The notes: a model not told the origin generated them from the sequence alone. A stretch of DNA of 64,000 nucleotides from Paractinoplanes maris (GCF_023544465.1 NZ_JALPVL010000001.1:558001-622000); one strand, 5' to 3'; positions 8,690-18,238 are shown, numbered from the stretch's first letter. Numbers and translations: made by a program.

Positions 8690-9103
8690 GTGATCGGCGT
8701 TGAACTGGCACAGCAGCTCAGACAGGCCGGGCTGGCCTGGAAGCCCACACTCGGGGACCGCTTCGCCATCCCGGACCGGGATCTCGACGAAGAGACCTTC
8801 GTGCTCAGCAACATGACGATCGAGGTGCACACCATGCCGGAGGGCCGGGTGATCGGCTTCAACGGCACCACCGAGTGGGCCATCGATGACGTGGAACTCG
8901 ACGAGACCGTCTGGCTGCCCCGCGAGGACCAGCTGCGCGAGCTGCTCGGGGGCACGTTCCGCACGCTGCGGCGGGGACCGGCCGGATACGAGGTGCTGAT
9001 CGACCTGCTCGGGGAGGAGCGCTCCTTCGCCGACAGCGCGGTCGAGGGTGCGTACGCCGCGGCACTGCTGCACCTGCTGGCCGCGGCGGGAGCGGAGGCC
9101 TAG
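8690..9103 (+). CDS. Conserved hypothetical protein, soluble
   Basis: 137 residues starting with GTG and preceded by a perfect AAGGAGG ribosome site 7 nt upstream. No membrane segment and no signal peptide. Acidic, with alternating strands (ETFVLSNMTIEVHTMPEGRV) and a C-terminal helix rich in alanine. I do not recognise a characterised family. It is divergent from cspA and convergent with adnB, with which it shares 4 bp at the stop codons. Codon use is that of a real gene. Confidence 0.75.
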   Translation: MIGVELAQQLRQAGLAWKPTLGDRFAIPDRDLDEETFVLSNMTIEVHTMPEGRVIGFNGTTEWAIDDVELDETVWLPREDQLRELLGGTFRTLRRGPAGYEVLIDLLGEERSFADSAVEGAYAAALLHLLAAAGAEA

Positions 9104-12100
9104 GCCGCCCGCTCGGGCAGTCGCTCGATCAGGGCGGCCAGCTCAGCGGCATCGAGCAGGTCGACCGGGCGTACGGTGACCTGCTCGCGGACGTAGTGGA
9201 AGCCGGCCCGCACCCGGTTGAGCGGCACCCCGGCCAGTGACGCCCAGGCCAGCCGGTAGGCCGCCAGCTGCACCGCGGCCGCGTCGGCGTCCGGCCCCTC
9301 GGGTCGCCGGCCCGTCTTCCAGTCGATGACGTCGAAGCGGTTGGCCGTGTCGGCGTAGACCGCGTCCATCCGCCCGCGCACGACCACCCCGGCGATCGTG
9401 GTCGCGAACGGGACCTCCACCTCGACCGGCGTGCGCTCGGCCCACTCCCCGGCCAGGAACGCCTCCTGCAGAGCGACCAGCTCCTCGTCGCCGGCCGCGT
9501 CCTCGTCGGCCGCCCCGGGCAGCTCGTCGATGTCGATCAGCCGGACGGCACCGAACCGCTGCTCGAGCCAGGCGTGGAACGCCGTGCCCCTTCGGGCATG
9601 AGGCAGGGGACGATGGGGCAACGGCCGGCGCAGCGAGCGGGCCAGGGCCTGCGGGTCGCGGCGCAGCACCACCAGCTGCGAGACCGACAGGTGGCCGGGC
9701 AGCGCCACCTCGATCGGCCCGTCCCGGCGGGCCCGCTCGTCCCGCTCGGCCAGCAACAAGCCGGCCTCGAGACGCCAGCGGGCGATGTCCGGGTCCTTAT
9801 CGGCGGGCAGGCCGACCAGCTCGGCGGCCAGTCCGGCCCGGGCCGCGACCTCGGGCTCGGCCTCGGCCAGGTCGGCGAACGCCTCGGCCGCCTCCGGGTC
9901 GGGGGCGGCGATCATGCGGCGGATCAGGTCGGCCGCGGTGGCCATGGCCGGGCGGCGCAGGCCCAGCGGGTCGAACGGCCACTGCGCGGAGACCACCGCC
10001 TCGGCGGCCGGGTTGGTCGCGTCCGGGGCCGGCTCGGGCGTCCACACGTCGACCACGCCGGCCCCCTCGTCGCAGGTCGCGCGGATCTCCTCGAGGAAGA
10101 CCGACGGGCCGCGCGGACGCTTCACGCCGTCACCCCACCAGTAGCCCGAGGCGAGCAGCAGCCGGCGGGGGCGGGTCACGGCGACGTACGCCAGCCGGCG
10201 CTCCTCCCGCTCGTCGTGGTCGCGCCAAGCGGCGCCGAACGCACTGACCGCGTTGAGCACGCCCTTCTGGTCGGTTGCCGCGGAGAGGTCGAGCCGCGGC
10301 AGACCGTCGGAGTCGCCGCGCAGCGGGAACGGCAGCACGCCGATGCCCATCAGGTAGTGGTCGGTATTGCGGACGAGGCCGGGCCAGACACCCTTGCTCA
10401 GCCCGGCCACCGACACGACGTCCCACTCCAGGCCCTTGGCGGCGTGCGCGGTGAGGATCTGGACGGCCCCCTCGACCACGTCGACCTGGCCCGGTTCGAG
10501 ACCGCGCTCCTCCTCCTCGGCCGCGGTCAGGAAGGCCAGGAAGCCGGCCAGCGTGCCACCGTCGGTCTCGGCCGCATAGCGGGCGGCCGTTTCGGCCAGC
10601 GCGTCCAGGTGGCCCCGGGCCAGACCGGCGTCGCCGGCGGCCCAGCCGCGCACGGCCACCTCCACATCCAGGCCGATGGTGCGCTCGATGTCGGCCACCA
10701 GGTCGGGCAGAGGCTGGTCGAGGCGCTGCCGCAGGGCGCTCAGTTCCCGGCTGTACGCGTGCAGTCGCGCATAGCCCTCGGCCGAGTACTGCTGCGGCGC
10801 GCCCAGGTCGGCCATCGCCTCGACCAGCGTCGCGTCGTCGAGTCGGTCGGACACCACGTCGTCGGGCTCGGCCCCGGCCACCACGGCGGCCCGGGCCGCG
10901 GCCAGCCCGCGGGCGCGGCGGTGCAGGGCCACCAGGTCGCGCGGGCCGAGCCGCCAGCGGGCCCCGGTGAGCAGGCGCAACAGCGACGCCCCGTCGGTCG
11001 GGTCGGCCAGCACCCGCAGCGAGCAGACGACGTCGCGGACCTCGGGGGTGTCGAGCAGACCACCCAGGCCGACCACCTCGACCGGCAGGCCGCGGGCCCG
11101 CAACGCCTCCTCGATGGCCGGGATCTGACTGCGGACGCGAACCAGGACGGCACTGGTCGGACGCTTCTCGACCGGGATCTCGCCGGGCAGCGCCTCGGGC
11201 AGGCCGGCGGTGATCCGCCAGGCGGTCAGCATCGAGTCGCCGATCCAGGCCGCCTCGTCGGCGAAGGTGGGCAGCAGCGCGCAGGCCACCGTGCGGCCAC
11301 CGACGGCGCCGGAGACCCGTTCCGCGGCCCGCAGCTCGGTGACGCGGGCGCCGAACGCGCGGAGCGGGGCGGAGAGCGTGTTGGCGACGCGCAGGATCTC
11401 GGGGCGGTTGCGCCAGCTGCGGGTCAGACCGCCCACCCGGGCCGGCTCGCCGTCGGGCCGGACGAACTCGTCGGGGAACCGGTCGAGGGTGCCGGCCGAC
11501 GCACCGCGCCACCCATAGATGGACTGGCACGGGTCGCCGACCGCGGTGACCGGGTGACCGCCGCCGAACAGCGCGTTGAGCATGGTCACCTGGGCGTGGC
11601 TGGTGTCCTGGTACTCGTCCAGCAGCACGATCTTGAAGCGGCCGCGCTCGATCTCGCCGACCTCCGGATGGTCGCGGGCGACCAGCGCGCCACGGGCCAT
11701 CTGGTCGCCGAAGTCCATCGCCTCCAGGTCGAGCTTGCGCTGCTCGTAGAGGCGCACCAGGGGCAGCAGGGTGAGCCGCTGGCGCTGCCGGGTCAGCACG
11801 TCGTTGACGTCCTTGTAGACCTTGCCCGGCCGTTCCTGCACCTCGGCGAAGAAGCGGCCCGTCCAGGCGGCCAGGTCGTCCGCCGAGACCAGGTGCTCGG
11901 CCAGCTCACCGGCCAGCGCCAGCACGTCGTCGGTGACCGTGCCGGGGGCGCGGTTCACGCCGGTCATCTCGCCGGTGTACGAACGGACCAGCGAGTCGAC
12001 GATCTGCCAGCGCGCGGCCTCGGTGAGCAGGCGGGCCGACGGCTCGAAGCCGGCCCGCAGGCCGTGCTCGGTGACAACCCGGGCCGCGTACGAGTGATAG

Positions 12101-12480
12101 GTCGAAATGGTGGCCTCGCCGGCCAGCGCGTCGTCGCGGCCGAGCCGGCGCACGAGCTGACCGAGCCGGGTTCGCACCCGGTGGGCGAGCTCACCGGCGG
12201 CCTTGCGGGTGAAGGTCAGGCCGAGGATCTCGTCGGGGTGGGCGTAGCTGTTGGCGACCAGCCAGACCACCCGCGACGCCATCGTCTCGGTCTTGCCCGA
12301 GCCGGCCCCGGCCACCACCAGCAACGGCTCGACCGGGGCGGAGATGATCTCGGACTGCTCGGCCGTGGGCCGGGGCAGGTGCAGCAGCCGGGCCAGTTCC
12401 TCCGGCGTGTATCGCGGCCCGGAATCGGCACGGCGGCGGGGCGCCGCCGGCTCGTCGGCGAACAGGCTGGGCTGGGTCAC
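9100..12480 (-). CDS. adnB: AdnB-like UvrD-family helicase-nuclease subunit
   Basis: 1126 residues. SF1A helicase motifs are complete: Walker A GAGSGKT in LLVVAGAGSGKTETMASRVV, Walker B with DEYQDTSHAQ, motif III VGDPCQSIYGWRGAS, and LTAHAAKGLEWDVVSVAGL further on. The C-terminal part carries a PD-(D/E)XK (RecB-type) nuclease: GTAFHAWLEQRF, then GRMDAVY, then VIDWKTGRRP with the AVQLAAYRLA helix. This is the composition of AdnB, which together with AdnA resects double-strand breaks in actinobacteria in place of RecBCD. The GTG start overlaps the TGA of adnA (GTGA), and it was chosen over the much longer open frame, which runs inside adnA. It ends in a 4-bp convergent overlap with the neighbouring gene. 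Confidence 0.9.
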   Translation of the reverse strand: MTQPSLFADEPAAPRRRADSGPRYTPEELARLLHLPRPTAEQSEIISAPVEPLLVVAGAGSGKTETMASRVVWLVANSYAHPDEILGLTFTRKAAGELAHRVRTRLGQLVRRLGRDDALAGEATISTYHSYAARVVTEHGLRAGFEPSARLLTEAARWQIVDSLVRSYTGEMTGVNRAPGTVTDDVLALAGELAEHLVSADDLAAWTGRFFAEVQERPGKVYKDVNDVLTRQRQRLTLLPLVRLYEQRKLDLEAMDFGDQMARGALVARDHPEVGEIERGRFKIVLLDEYQDTSHAQVTMLNALFGGGHPVTAVGDPCQSIYGWRGASAGTLDRFPDEFVRPDGEPARVGGLTRSWRNRPEILRVANTLSAPLRAFGARVTELRAAERVSGAVGGRTVACALLPTFADEAAWIGDSMLTAWRITAGLPEALPGEIPVEKRPTSAVLVRVRSQIPAIEEALRARGLPVEVVGLGGLLDTPEVRDVVCSLRVLADPTDGASLLRLLTGARWRLGPRDLVALHRRARGLAAARAAVVAGAEPDDVVSDRLDDATLVEAMADLGAPQQYSAEGYARLHAYSRELSALRQRLDQPLPDLVADIERTIGLDVEVAVRGWAAGDAGLARGHLDALAETAARYAAETDGGTLAGFLAFLTAAEEEERGLEPGQVDVVEGAVQILTAHAAKGLEWDVVSVAGLSKGVWPGLVRNTDHYLMGIGVLPFPLRGDSDGLPRLDLSAATDQKGVLNAVSAFGAAWRDHDEREERRLAYVAVTRPRRLLLASGYWWGDGVKRPRGPSVFLEEIRATCDEGAGVVDVWTPEPAPDATNPAAEAVVSAQWPFDPLGLRRPAMATAADLIRRMIAAPDPEAAEAFADLAEAEPEVAARAGLAAELVGLPADKDPDIARWRLEAGLLLAERDERARRDGPIEVALPGHLSVSQLVVLRRDPQALARSLRRPLPHRPLPHARRGTAFHAWLEQRFGAVRLIDIDELPGAADEDAAGDEELVALQEAFLAGEWAERTPVEVEVPFATTIAGVVVRGRMDAVYADTANRFDVIDWKTGRRPEGPDADAAAVQLAAYRLAWASLAGVPLNRVRAGFHYVREQVTVRPVDLLDAAELAALIERLPERAA

Positions 12481-15400
12481 TGGCCCTGCTCCACAACTTG
12501 GCGTCCCTTGCCCGAGACCGGGCAGCTGGTGCGCACCGGGCAGACCCGGCACCGGCTGTTGGCGACGGCCGAGAAGGTGGCCGCGGCCATCGTGTCGGCC
12601 GTGCGGCGGACCATCTCGTAGGCCCACTGCGGGTCGGTCGCGTCGGCCAGCGGAAGCTGCATCTGCTCGCGCGCCTGCTTGCCCGGGCCGAGCTGCACCA
12701 GGGCGGCGCCACCGCTCTCGTCGCCGTAATCGGCGAAGGCGCCGGCCTGCACCGCGGTCTGATACCCGGCGAGCTGGGCGTGCTCCTCGACCTCGGCCGC
12801 GGCGACGGCGGTGCTCTTGCCGGTCTTGAGGTCGATGACGACCAGGCGCCCGTCCTCGTCGATCTCGAGCCGGTCGACCCGGCCGGTGAGCTGGATCGGG
12901 CGGGTCGGATCCTCCAGGCGGACGCTGAACTCGTGCTCGATGGCCAGCAGCCGCCGCGGGTTGACGGCCAGCCAGCGCAGCAACTTGTCGACCATGCCCT
13001 GGGCGCGCTCCTGCTCGGGCCCGGCGAGCCAGCGGGCGGCCAGCTCGATCGCCTCGAACCGGGCGCTGACGTACTCGACCAGTTTCTCGCGGTCGGCGTT
13101 GGCGTCCTCGGCCAGCATGGCGGCCGCGTGCACCAGGTTGCCGACTCCCTGGGCGGGCCCGGGCGGGGCGGCGCCGCCGTGGCGTTCGAGCAGCCAGCGA
13201 AGGCTGCAGCGCAGGGCACTCTCCATCGAGGAGGGGGTGACCTTGACGGCCTCGCCCTCGTCGACGAGCGGCCGGTCGTCGGACAGCGGGCGCAGGCCCC
13301 ACCACTCGTCGGGGTGGGCGCCCGGCACGCCCGCCGCGGCCAGCCGGGCGAGCTCCACGGCCGCGGCCCGCCGCCGGCTGGGCGTCTGGTCACTGCCCAC
13401 CACGACCGTACGCAGCTCGGCCACCAGCGCCGACAGCGTCAGGGCGCGCGGCGGCCGCCCCATCGGAATCTCCTCCGGACCGTCCACCACCACGGCCTCA
13501 TCGGGCTCCTCGTCCGGCGGCTCCTCAGCCGGCCAGTCCTCCTCGTCGTCGCCTTCAGCTGCGGCAACGCCATCTTTGCCCACGGCTCCAGATCCGGCGG
13601 CGCTCCCAGAACCGGCGGCGCTCCCAGAACCGGCGGCGCTCCCAGAACCGGCGGCGCTCCCAAAACCAGCGGCGCTCCCAGAACCAGCGGCCTCGGAGTC
13701 GCGCGGGTCGTGGGGAGCGGCGGCGGCGGAGTCGCGTGGGCCCTGGGGGTCGGTGTCCCACAGATCTGGGCCGGGCGGAGTGGGGTCGGCCGGGGGCGGC
13801 GGCTCGGGGGGTGGGGTCGGGCCGGGGCCCTCGTCGGCGAGGCCGAGCTCGGTGAGGAAGCGGCTGGGCTGCTCCTCGCCCTCGGAGCCACCCACACCGG
13901 CCGAGGCGATCGCGGTGACGATGAGCTTGTGGCGGGCCCGGGTGGTGGCCACATAGAACAGTCGCCGCTCCTCGTCGAGCAGGGCGGACGTCTCACCGAC
14001 GACGGCGGCCTGCCCCGAGGCGGCGCGGCCCGCGAGCACGTCGACCAGTCGCTCCGAGCCGAGCAGGCTGCCGCGCAGCCGCAGGTCGGGCCAGATGCCT
14101 TCCTGTACGCCGGCCAGCACGACGACATCCCACTCGAGGCCCTTGGCGGCGTGCGCGGTGAGCAGGCGCACCGACTCGCCCCGGTCGGCACTGGGCGCGA
14201 TCGAGTCGGCCGGCAGGTCCTGCCCGAGCACGTGATCGAGGAACACCTCGACGCGCGCCCCCGGCAGCCGGTCGACGAATCGGGCCGCCGCGTCGAACAG
14301 GACCACCATCGAGTCCAGGTCGCGGTCGGCCGCCTCGGCCCGCCATTGCCGGGCGCGGCCGGCGTCGGCGTTCTCGGGGGCGGGGCCGGAGCGGGTGCTC
14401 ATCGCATACCACCGGTCGGCCAGCCCGCTGGCCCGCCAGACCGTCCACAACACCTGCTCGGCGGTGGCTCCCGGCGCCGCGGCGGCCTCCCGTGCGGTGG
14501 CCAGCAGACGGGCGACATTTTGCGCGGGAAGGGCCCAGCGCCGCTCCACCATGTCGAGCCCGGCCGGGTCGCGAACCGCGTCGACCAGCAGCTCGCCGGA
14601 CGGACGCCGGTCCCCCGCGGCCAGTGCCAGTGCCCGCAGCCCCTGCCGGAGCCGCCGCTCGGCCAGCGGATCGGCCCCGCCCAGCGACGAGTGCAGCAGC
14701 GCGACGGCCGTCTCCTCGTTCAGCGCCTCGGCGTCGAGCGCGCACCGCAGGAGGAGCAGGAACGGGGCCACCGCGGGCTGCAGGTGCAGCGGCAGGTCTT
14801 CGGCGTGGGTGACTGTCGGCACGCCCGCCGCGGCCAGCGCCCGCTGCAACGACGGCAGCTGCAACGACGTGCTCCGCACCATCACCGCCATCCGGGACCA
14901 CGGCACCCCGTGCAGCAGGTGCGCCTCGCGCAGGCAGTGGGCCACGTAGGCAGCCTCGGCGGTGGCCGCCCGGAAGATCCGGACCACCGTCTCCGGGGCA
15001 AGTGCGCCGTGGCCGGCTGACGAGGACGAGCCGGGAGAAGGCGGCGCCGTGCCAGAGCTTGGCGCGGCAGCCGACGGCACACCGGCGGAACCCGGCGCGG
15101 AAACCGACGGCACAGCGGCAGAGCTCGGGGTGGCCGCCGACGGCACAGCGGCAGAGCTCGGGGCCGCCGAAGGCACGGCGGCGGAGCCTGGGGTGGCGGC
15201 GGGTGGGATGGGGGCCTGGGCCGGCCGGGCCGCGGGTGGGGGCTCGGGGCCGAGCAGCGGCGGGGGCGGGTGCATGGGGCGGTGCTTGATCGGGCCGCGC
15301 ATGCGACGGGACACCCGGGACGTGGCGGAGAGCAGAGGGGGCTCGGCGCGGTAGTTGGTGTGGAACGTCAGCGTCTCGGCCAGGGCGCCCGAGGCCGTCC

Positions 15401-16364
15401 GGAACTTGGCCGGGAAGCCGGCCACCGCGCCCGGGTCGGCGCCGCGGAAGCCGTAGATCGAGGAATCCGGGTCACCGAAGGCGACCAGGGGCTTGCCGCC
15501 CCCGGCGACCAGGACGAGCAGCTCGATCTGGGCCGGGTCGGTGTCGGCCAGCTCGTCGACGTAGACGTAGGCCAGGCGGCGGCGCTCGGCCTCGAGCAGG
15601 TCGGGGTTGTCGGTCAGCAGGCCCGAGGCCGCCCGCACCAGCTCGGCCGGGTCGAACGCCGATGAGCCGCGCGTGGTGACGTCGCGCAGGGCGAGCACCG
15701 CGACGTACTCCCGGAGGAAGCGGGCGGCGGCCGGCCAGTCGTCGCGGCCCAGGCGCTCGCCCAGGCGGGCCAGCTCGACCGGGCCGATCCCCCGCTCGGC
15801 GGCCCGCTGCATCAGGTCACGCAGTTGCTGGGCGAACGCCCGGGTGGGCAGGGCGGGGCGCAGCGCGGCCGGCCAGCCGATCGGGTCGGGCTCGTCGATG
15901 TCGCCCGAGGCCTCGAGCAGCTCGCGGATGATCAGGTCTTGCTCGGGGCCGGTGAGCAGGCGCGGGGACGGTTCGCCGCGGTCGGCCGCGGCCCGGCGGA
16001 GCAGACCGAACGCGTACGCGTGGAAGGTCCTGACCAGTGGCTCGTGCACGATCCGGCCGGGGTCGCCGGCGATCCGCGCCTCGATGCGGTCACGCAGGGC
16101 CGAGGCGCCGCGCCGCCCGAACGTGAGGACCAGGATGCGCTCCGGATCGACGCCGTCGGCGATGCGCGCGGCCACCGACTCGACCAGCGTGGCCGTCTTG
16201 CCGGTGCCGGGGCCACCGACCACCAGAAGCGGGCCGTCGACGTGCGAGGACACATAAGTCTGCAAGGGGTCGTCGATCAGCGGCGGCAGGGCTGTGGGGG
16301 GACGCCGGACCAAGCGGTACGCCGGACGGCGGACCGCGGCGGACGAGGAGGCCGGCGTGCTCAC
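12477..16364 (-). CDS. adnA: AdnA-like UvrD-family helicase-nuclease subunit with two repeat linkers
   Basis: 1295 residues, longer than the roughly 1050 usual in mycobacteria. Helicase motifs: Walker A GGPGTGKTATL near residue 52, motif II written YVDELADTDPAQ rather than the canonical DExQD, motif III FGDPDSSIYGFRGAD, then LLTAHAAKGLEWDVVVLAG and FYVATTRARHK. The C-terminal nuclease has VIDLKTGKS and four cysteines (one in ALRCSLRW, three in SRCRVCPVRTSC) that fit the iron-sulfur staple of AddB-type nucleases. The extra length comes from two low-complexity linkers, residues about 368-458 (Ala/Pro/Ser) and 843-975 (Pro, acidic, Gly/Ser/Ala hexapeptides). It starts with GTG and precedes adnB in one operon. 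Role: partner motor-nuclease in DNA end resection. Confidence 0.88.
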   Translation of the reverse strand: MSTPASSSAAVRRPAYRLVRRPPTALPPLIDDPLQTYVSSHVDGPLLVVGGPGTGKTATLVESVAARIADGVDPERILVLTFGRRGASALRDRIEARIAGDPGRIVHEPLVRTFHAYAFGLLRRAAADRGEPSPRLLTGPEQDLIIRELLEASGDIDEPDPIGWPAALRPALPTRAFAQQLRDLMQRAAERGIGPVELARLGERLGRDDWPAAARFLREYVAVLALRDVTTRGSSAFDPAELVRAASGLLTDNPDLLEAERRRLAYVYVDELADTDPAQIELLVLVAGGGKPLVAFGDPDSSIYGFRGADPGAVAGFPAKFRTASGALAETLTFHTNYRAEPPLLSATSRVSRRMRGPIKHRPMHPPPPLLGPEPPPAARPAQAPIPPAATPGSAAVPSAAPSSAAVPSAATPSSAAVPSVSAPGSAGVPSAAAPSSGTAPPSPGSSSSAGHGALAPETVVRIFRAATAEAAYVAHCLREAHLLHGVPWSRMAVMVRSTSLQLPSLQRALAAAGVPTVTHAEDLPLHLQPAVAPFLLLLRCALDAEALNEETAVALLHSSLGGADPLAERRLRQGLRALALAAGDRRPSGELLVDAVRDPAGLDMVERRWALPAQNVARLLATAREAAAAPGATAEQVLWTVWRASGLADRWYAMSTRSGPAPENADAGRARQWRAEAADRDLDSMVVLFDAAARFVDRLPGARVEVFLDHVLGQDLPADSIAPSADRGESVRLLTAHAAKGLEWDVVVLAGVQEGIWPDLRLRGSLLGSERLVDVLAGRAASGQAAVVGETSALLDEERRLFYVATTRARHKLIVTAIASAGVGGSEGEEQPSRFLTELGLADEGPGPTPPPEPPPPADPTPPGPDLWDTDPQGPRDSAAAAPHDPRDSEAAGSGSAAGFGSAAGSGSAAGSGSAAGSGSAAGSGAVGKDGVAAAEGDDEEDWPAEEPPDEEPDEAVVVDGPEEIPMGRPPRALTLSALVAELRTVVVGSDQTPSRRRAAAVELARLAAAGVPGAHPDEWWGLRPLSDDRPLVDEGEAVKVTPSSMESALRCSLRWLLERHGGAAPPGPAQGVGNLVHAAAMLAEDANADREKLVEYVSARFEAIELAARWLAGPEQERAQGMVDKLLRWLAVNPRRLLAIEHEFSVRLEDPTRPIQLTGRVDRLEIDEDGRLVVIDLKTGKSTAVAAAEVEEHAQLAGYQTAVQAGAFADYGDESGGAALVQLGPGKQAREQMQLPLADATDPQWAYEMVRRTADTMAAATFSAVANSRCRVCPVRTSCPVSGKGRQVVEQGQ
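13596..13695 (-). repeat. 18-bp tandem repeat inside adnA
   Basis: About 5.5 copies of an 18-bp unit (GGCGGCGCTCCCAGAACC on the plus strand) with few differences, encoding Gly-Ser-Ala-Ala-Gly-Ser hexapeptides on the minus strand. In frame, so copy number changes would only change linker length. Confidence 0.9.
15073..15171 (-). repeat. 33-bp imperfect tandem repeat inside adnA
   Basis: A 33-bp period is visible from the recurring GACGGCAC at 15073, 15106 and 15139. It encodes an 11-residue Ala/Pro/Ser-rich unit of the first linker of AdnA. Copies differ at several positions. Confidence 0.75.
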
Positions 16365-16393
16365 GGCAACAAGGAAACCACGAGGGTCCGACG

Positions 16394-17416
16394 TTAACTA
16401 ACGGACGGTTTCCCGGTCGACGCGCGCCGGCGGACCGGCATCGGCACCCGGTGCACGAGCGGGCCGGACTCCGGGCCGAGCAGCCTCTCGACCGCCTCCC
16501 AGCCGAGCTGGTAGTGCGGCAGCGAAATGCTGGTCAGCTGGGGCCGCAGCCAGGCGGCCAGCTCCGAGTCGTCGAACGAGATCACCGACACGTCGTCCGG
16601 GATCACCTGGCCGGCCTCGCGCAGGGCCTGATAGGTGCCGAGCGCGATCCGGTCGTTGAGGCAGATCAGCGCCTGCGGCCGCAGACCCTCGGCCAGGGCC
16701 CGGCTCACCGCGTCGTACGCCGAGTCGGGCCACCAGTCGCAGTCGATCATCCCCGCCAGGCGGGTGTCGGCCGAGCTCAGCCCCTCGCGGATGCCGGCCA
16801 GCCGCTCACGCCCGGCGAAGACGTGCTCGTCGGCGTTGCCGACCAGATGGATCCCGCCGCGGTGGCCGGCCTCGAGCAGGGTGACGGCCGCGTTCCAGCC
16901 GGCCGTCAGCTCGTCGGGGATGATCTGGTGCTGCGCCGGCTCGGCCCCGCGGGTCAGACAGTTGAGCAGCACGACCGGGTGCCCCTTGAGCTGCTTGGGG
17001 AGCCGCACATAGCGGGTGAACATGCTCGCGTAGACGAACGCGTCGACCTGCCGGTCGATGAGGTCGGAGACGAGCTTCTCCTCGACCACGGGGTCGCCCT
17101 CGGTCTCGCCGATGAAGAGCAGACGACCGTGGGCGACGGCCGCCGCCAGGGCACCCTGGATCGCCTTGCCCGCATAGGGATCGGAGGCCAGCGTGTCGGA
17201 GACCAGCGCGATGGTGCGGGTCACCTTGGTGCGCAGGCTCCGCGCCATGAGGTTGGGCCGATAGTCCAGCTCCTGGGCCGCCCGGAGCACCCGGCGGCGG
17301 GCGTCTTCCGAGATCCTCATGTCCAGATGGCGTCCAGCCAGGACGAAGGAGGCCGTGCTGCGGGACACGCCGGCCCGCTGTGCGACCTGGAGGAGTGTCG
17401 CCCGTTGCGGGGCCAT
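16394..17416 (-). CDS. LacI/GalR family transcriptional regulator
   Basis: 340 residues. An N-terminal helix-turn-helix (TLLQVAQRAGVSRSTASFVL, residues about 7-26), hinge region YRPNLMARSLRTKVTRTIAL and a periplasmic-binding-protein-like sensor domain (VSVISFDDSELAAWLRPQLT near the C-terminus) define the family. The ligand is probably a sugar, but no sugar gene lies nearby, so its targets must be elsewhere. ATG 17416 has a GGAAG ribosome site and matches the family start; the frame is open much further upstream but without family sequence. An 8-bp palindrome GCAATTGC (17466-17473) upstream could be part of an operator, but this is weak. Confidence 0.9.
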   Translation of the reverse strand: MAPQRATLLQVAQRAGVSRSTASFVLAGRHLDMRISEDARRRVLRAAQELDYRPNLMARSLRTKVTRTIALVSDTLASDPYAGKAIQGALAAAVAHGRLLFIGETEGDPVVEEKLVSDLIDRQVDAFVYASMFTRYVRLPKQLKGHPVVLLNCLTRGAEPAQHQIIPDELTAGWNAAVTLLEAGHRGGIHLVGNADEHVFAGRERLAGIREGLSSADTRLAGMIDCDWWPDSAYDAVSRALAEGLRPQALICLNDRIALGTYQALREAGQVIPDDVSVISFDDSELAAWLRPQLTSISLPHYQLGWEAVERLLGPESGPLVHRVPMPVRRRASTGKPSVS

Positions 17417-17641
17417 GCCGGAAGTCTTCCACGAGTGCCGCGAAACGGGCACCATGCGTACGTTCGCAATTGCTCCGTTGACGCCCGGCGATCCGCCGTT
17501 GCACTGTCGGCTCAACCGATCCAGCGCGTGCCCCGGCGGGCGCGACGCCGCCGGGCGGCCGGAGCGTGTGCACCGACGTGTCCCGGTGAGAGCGCGCTCG
17601 GCGCGCCCCTGAGCCGCCCGGCGGGCCCGCCGAGGCCCCTG

Positions 17642-17681
17642 GTCACGCCGGGTGGGTGTGGTGACACCCACCCGGCGTGAC
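17642..17681 (-). terminator. 18-bp perfect hairpin downstream of LOG gene
   Basis: GTCACGCCGGGTGGGTGT, loop GGTG, then the exact complement. It begins 4 bp beyond the stop of the leftward LOG gene and lies before the LacI gene, so it most likely ends LOG transcription. There is no T tract. The remaining 17417-17641 holds no gene that I can support. Confidence 0.7.
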
Positions 17682-17685
17682 ACCT

Positions 17686-18237
17686 TCAGCCCGGGGTTAC
17701 CCGTTCCTCGATGGCGTCCAACGCCGAGCTGATCGACTTGGCCACGATCACCCGGTCGAGCGCCGAGGTCCGCACGAACGCCGTGTCGGCGAGCTGGTCG
17801 AGCCAGCCCAGCAGGCCGTCGTAGAAGCCCTCGGGATCGAGCAGCACGATCGGCTTGCGGTGCAGGTCGAGGGTGGCCGTGGTCCACACCTCGAAGAGCT
17901 CGTCGAGCGTGCCGAGCCCGCCGGGCAGGGTGATGAAGGCGTCCGACCGCTCGATCATGATGTTTTTGCGGGCGCCCATGTCGTCGGTCACGATCAGCTC
18001 GTCGGAGGCCAGATCGGCCACCTCGAGGTCGACCAGCGACTGCGGGATCACGCCGAGCGTGTGGCCGCCGCCGGCCCGGGTGCCGTCGGCCACCGCGCCC
18101 ATCATGCCGACGCAGCCACCGCCCGAGACCAGCGAGTGCCCGCGCGCCGCGAGCTCCTGGCCGGTGCGGGTGGCCAGGTCGAGCCACTTCTGCTCGAGGG
18201 TGCTGGAGGAGGCGCAGAAAACGCCGATGGCGGCCAC
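17686..18237 (-). CDS. LOG family protein (TIGR00730 type), short form
   Basis: 183 residues. The lysine-decarboxylase-like/LOG signature PGGLGTLDELFE and the nucleotide-binding SGGGCVGMMGAVAD are present. LOG proteins cleave the N-glycosidic bond of nucleoside 5'-monophosphates (cytokinin riboside 5'-phosphate phosphoribohydrolase, purine nucleotide phosphoribohydrolase). Older annotations as lysine decarboxylase are unfounded. GTG start 1 nt after the TGA of the second LOG gene (TGACGTG), so the two are translationally coupled. Ends at a strong hairpin. Confidence 0.88.
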   Translation of the reverse strand: MAAIGVFCASSSTLEQKWLDLATRTGQELAARGHSLVSGGGCVGMMGAVADGTRAGGGHTLGVIPQSLVDLEVADLASDELIVTDDMGARKNIMIERSDAFITLPGGLGTLDELFEVWTTATLDLHRKPIVLLDPEGFYDGLLGWLDQLADTAFVRTSALDRVIVAKSISSALDAIEERVTPG

Positions 18238-18238
18238 G

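Noticed and set aside
9574..12621. Very long open frame on the plus strand opposite adnB (over 1000 codons)
   Set aside because: Composition is that of an antisense shadow of a GC3-biased gene; adnB has complete family motifs.
13596..13695. Regular 18-bp repeats that could suggest a CRISPR-like array
   Set aside because: The copies are directly tandem with no spacers and code in frame for a linker of AdnA.
17466..17473. GCAATTGC as the operator of the LacI-type regulator
   Set aside because: Only 8 bp, without flanking symmetry and without a promoter fit; too weak to list.
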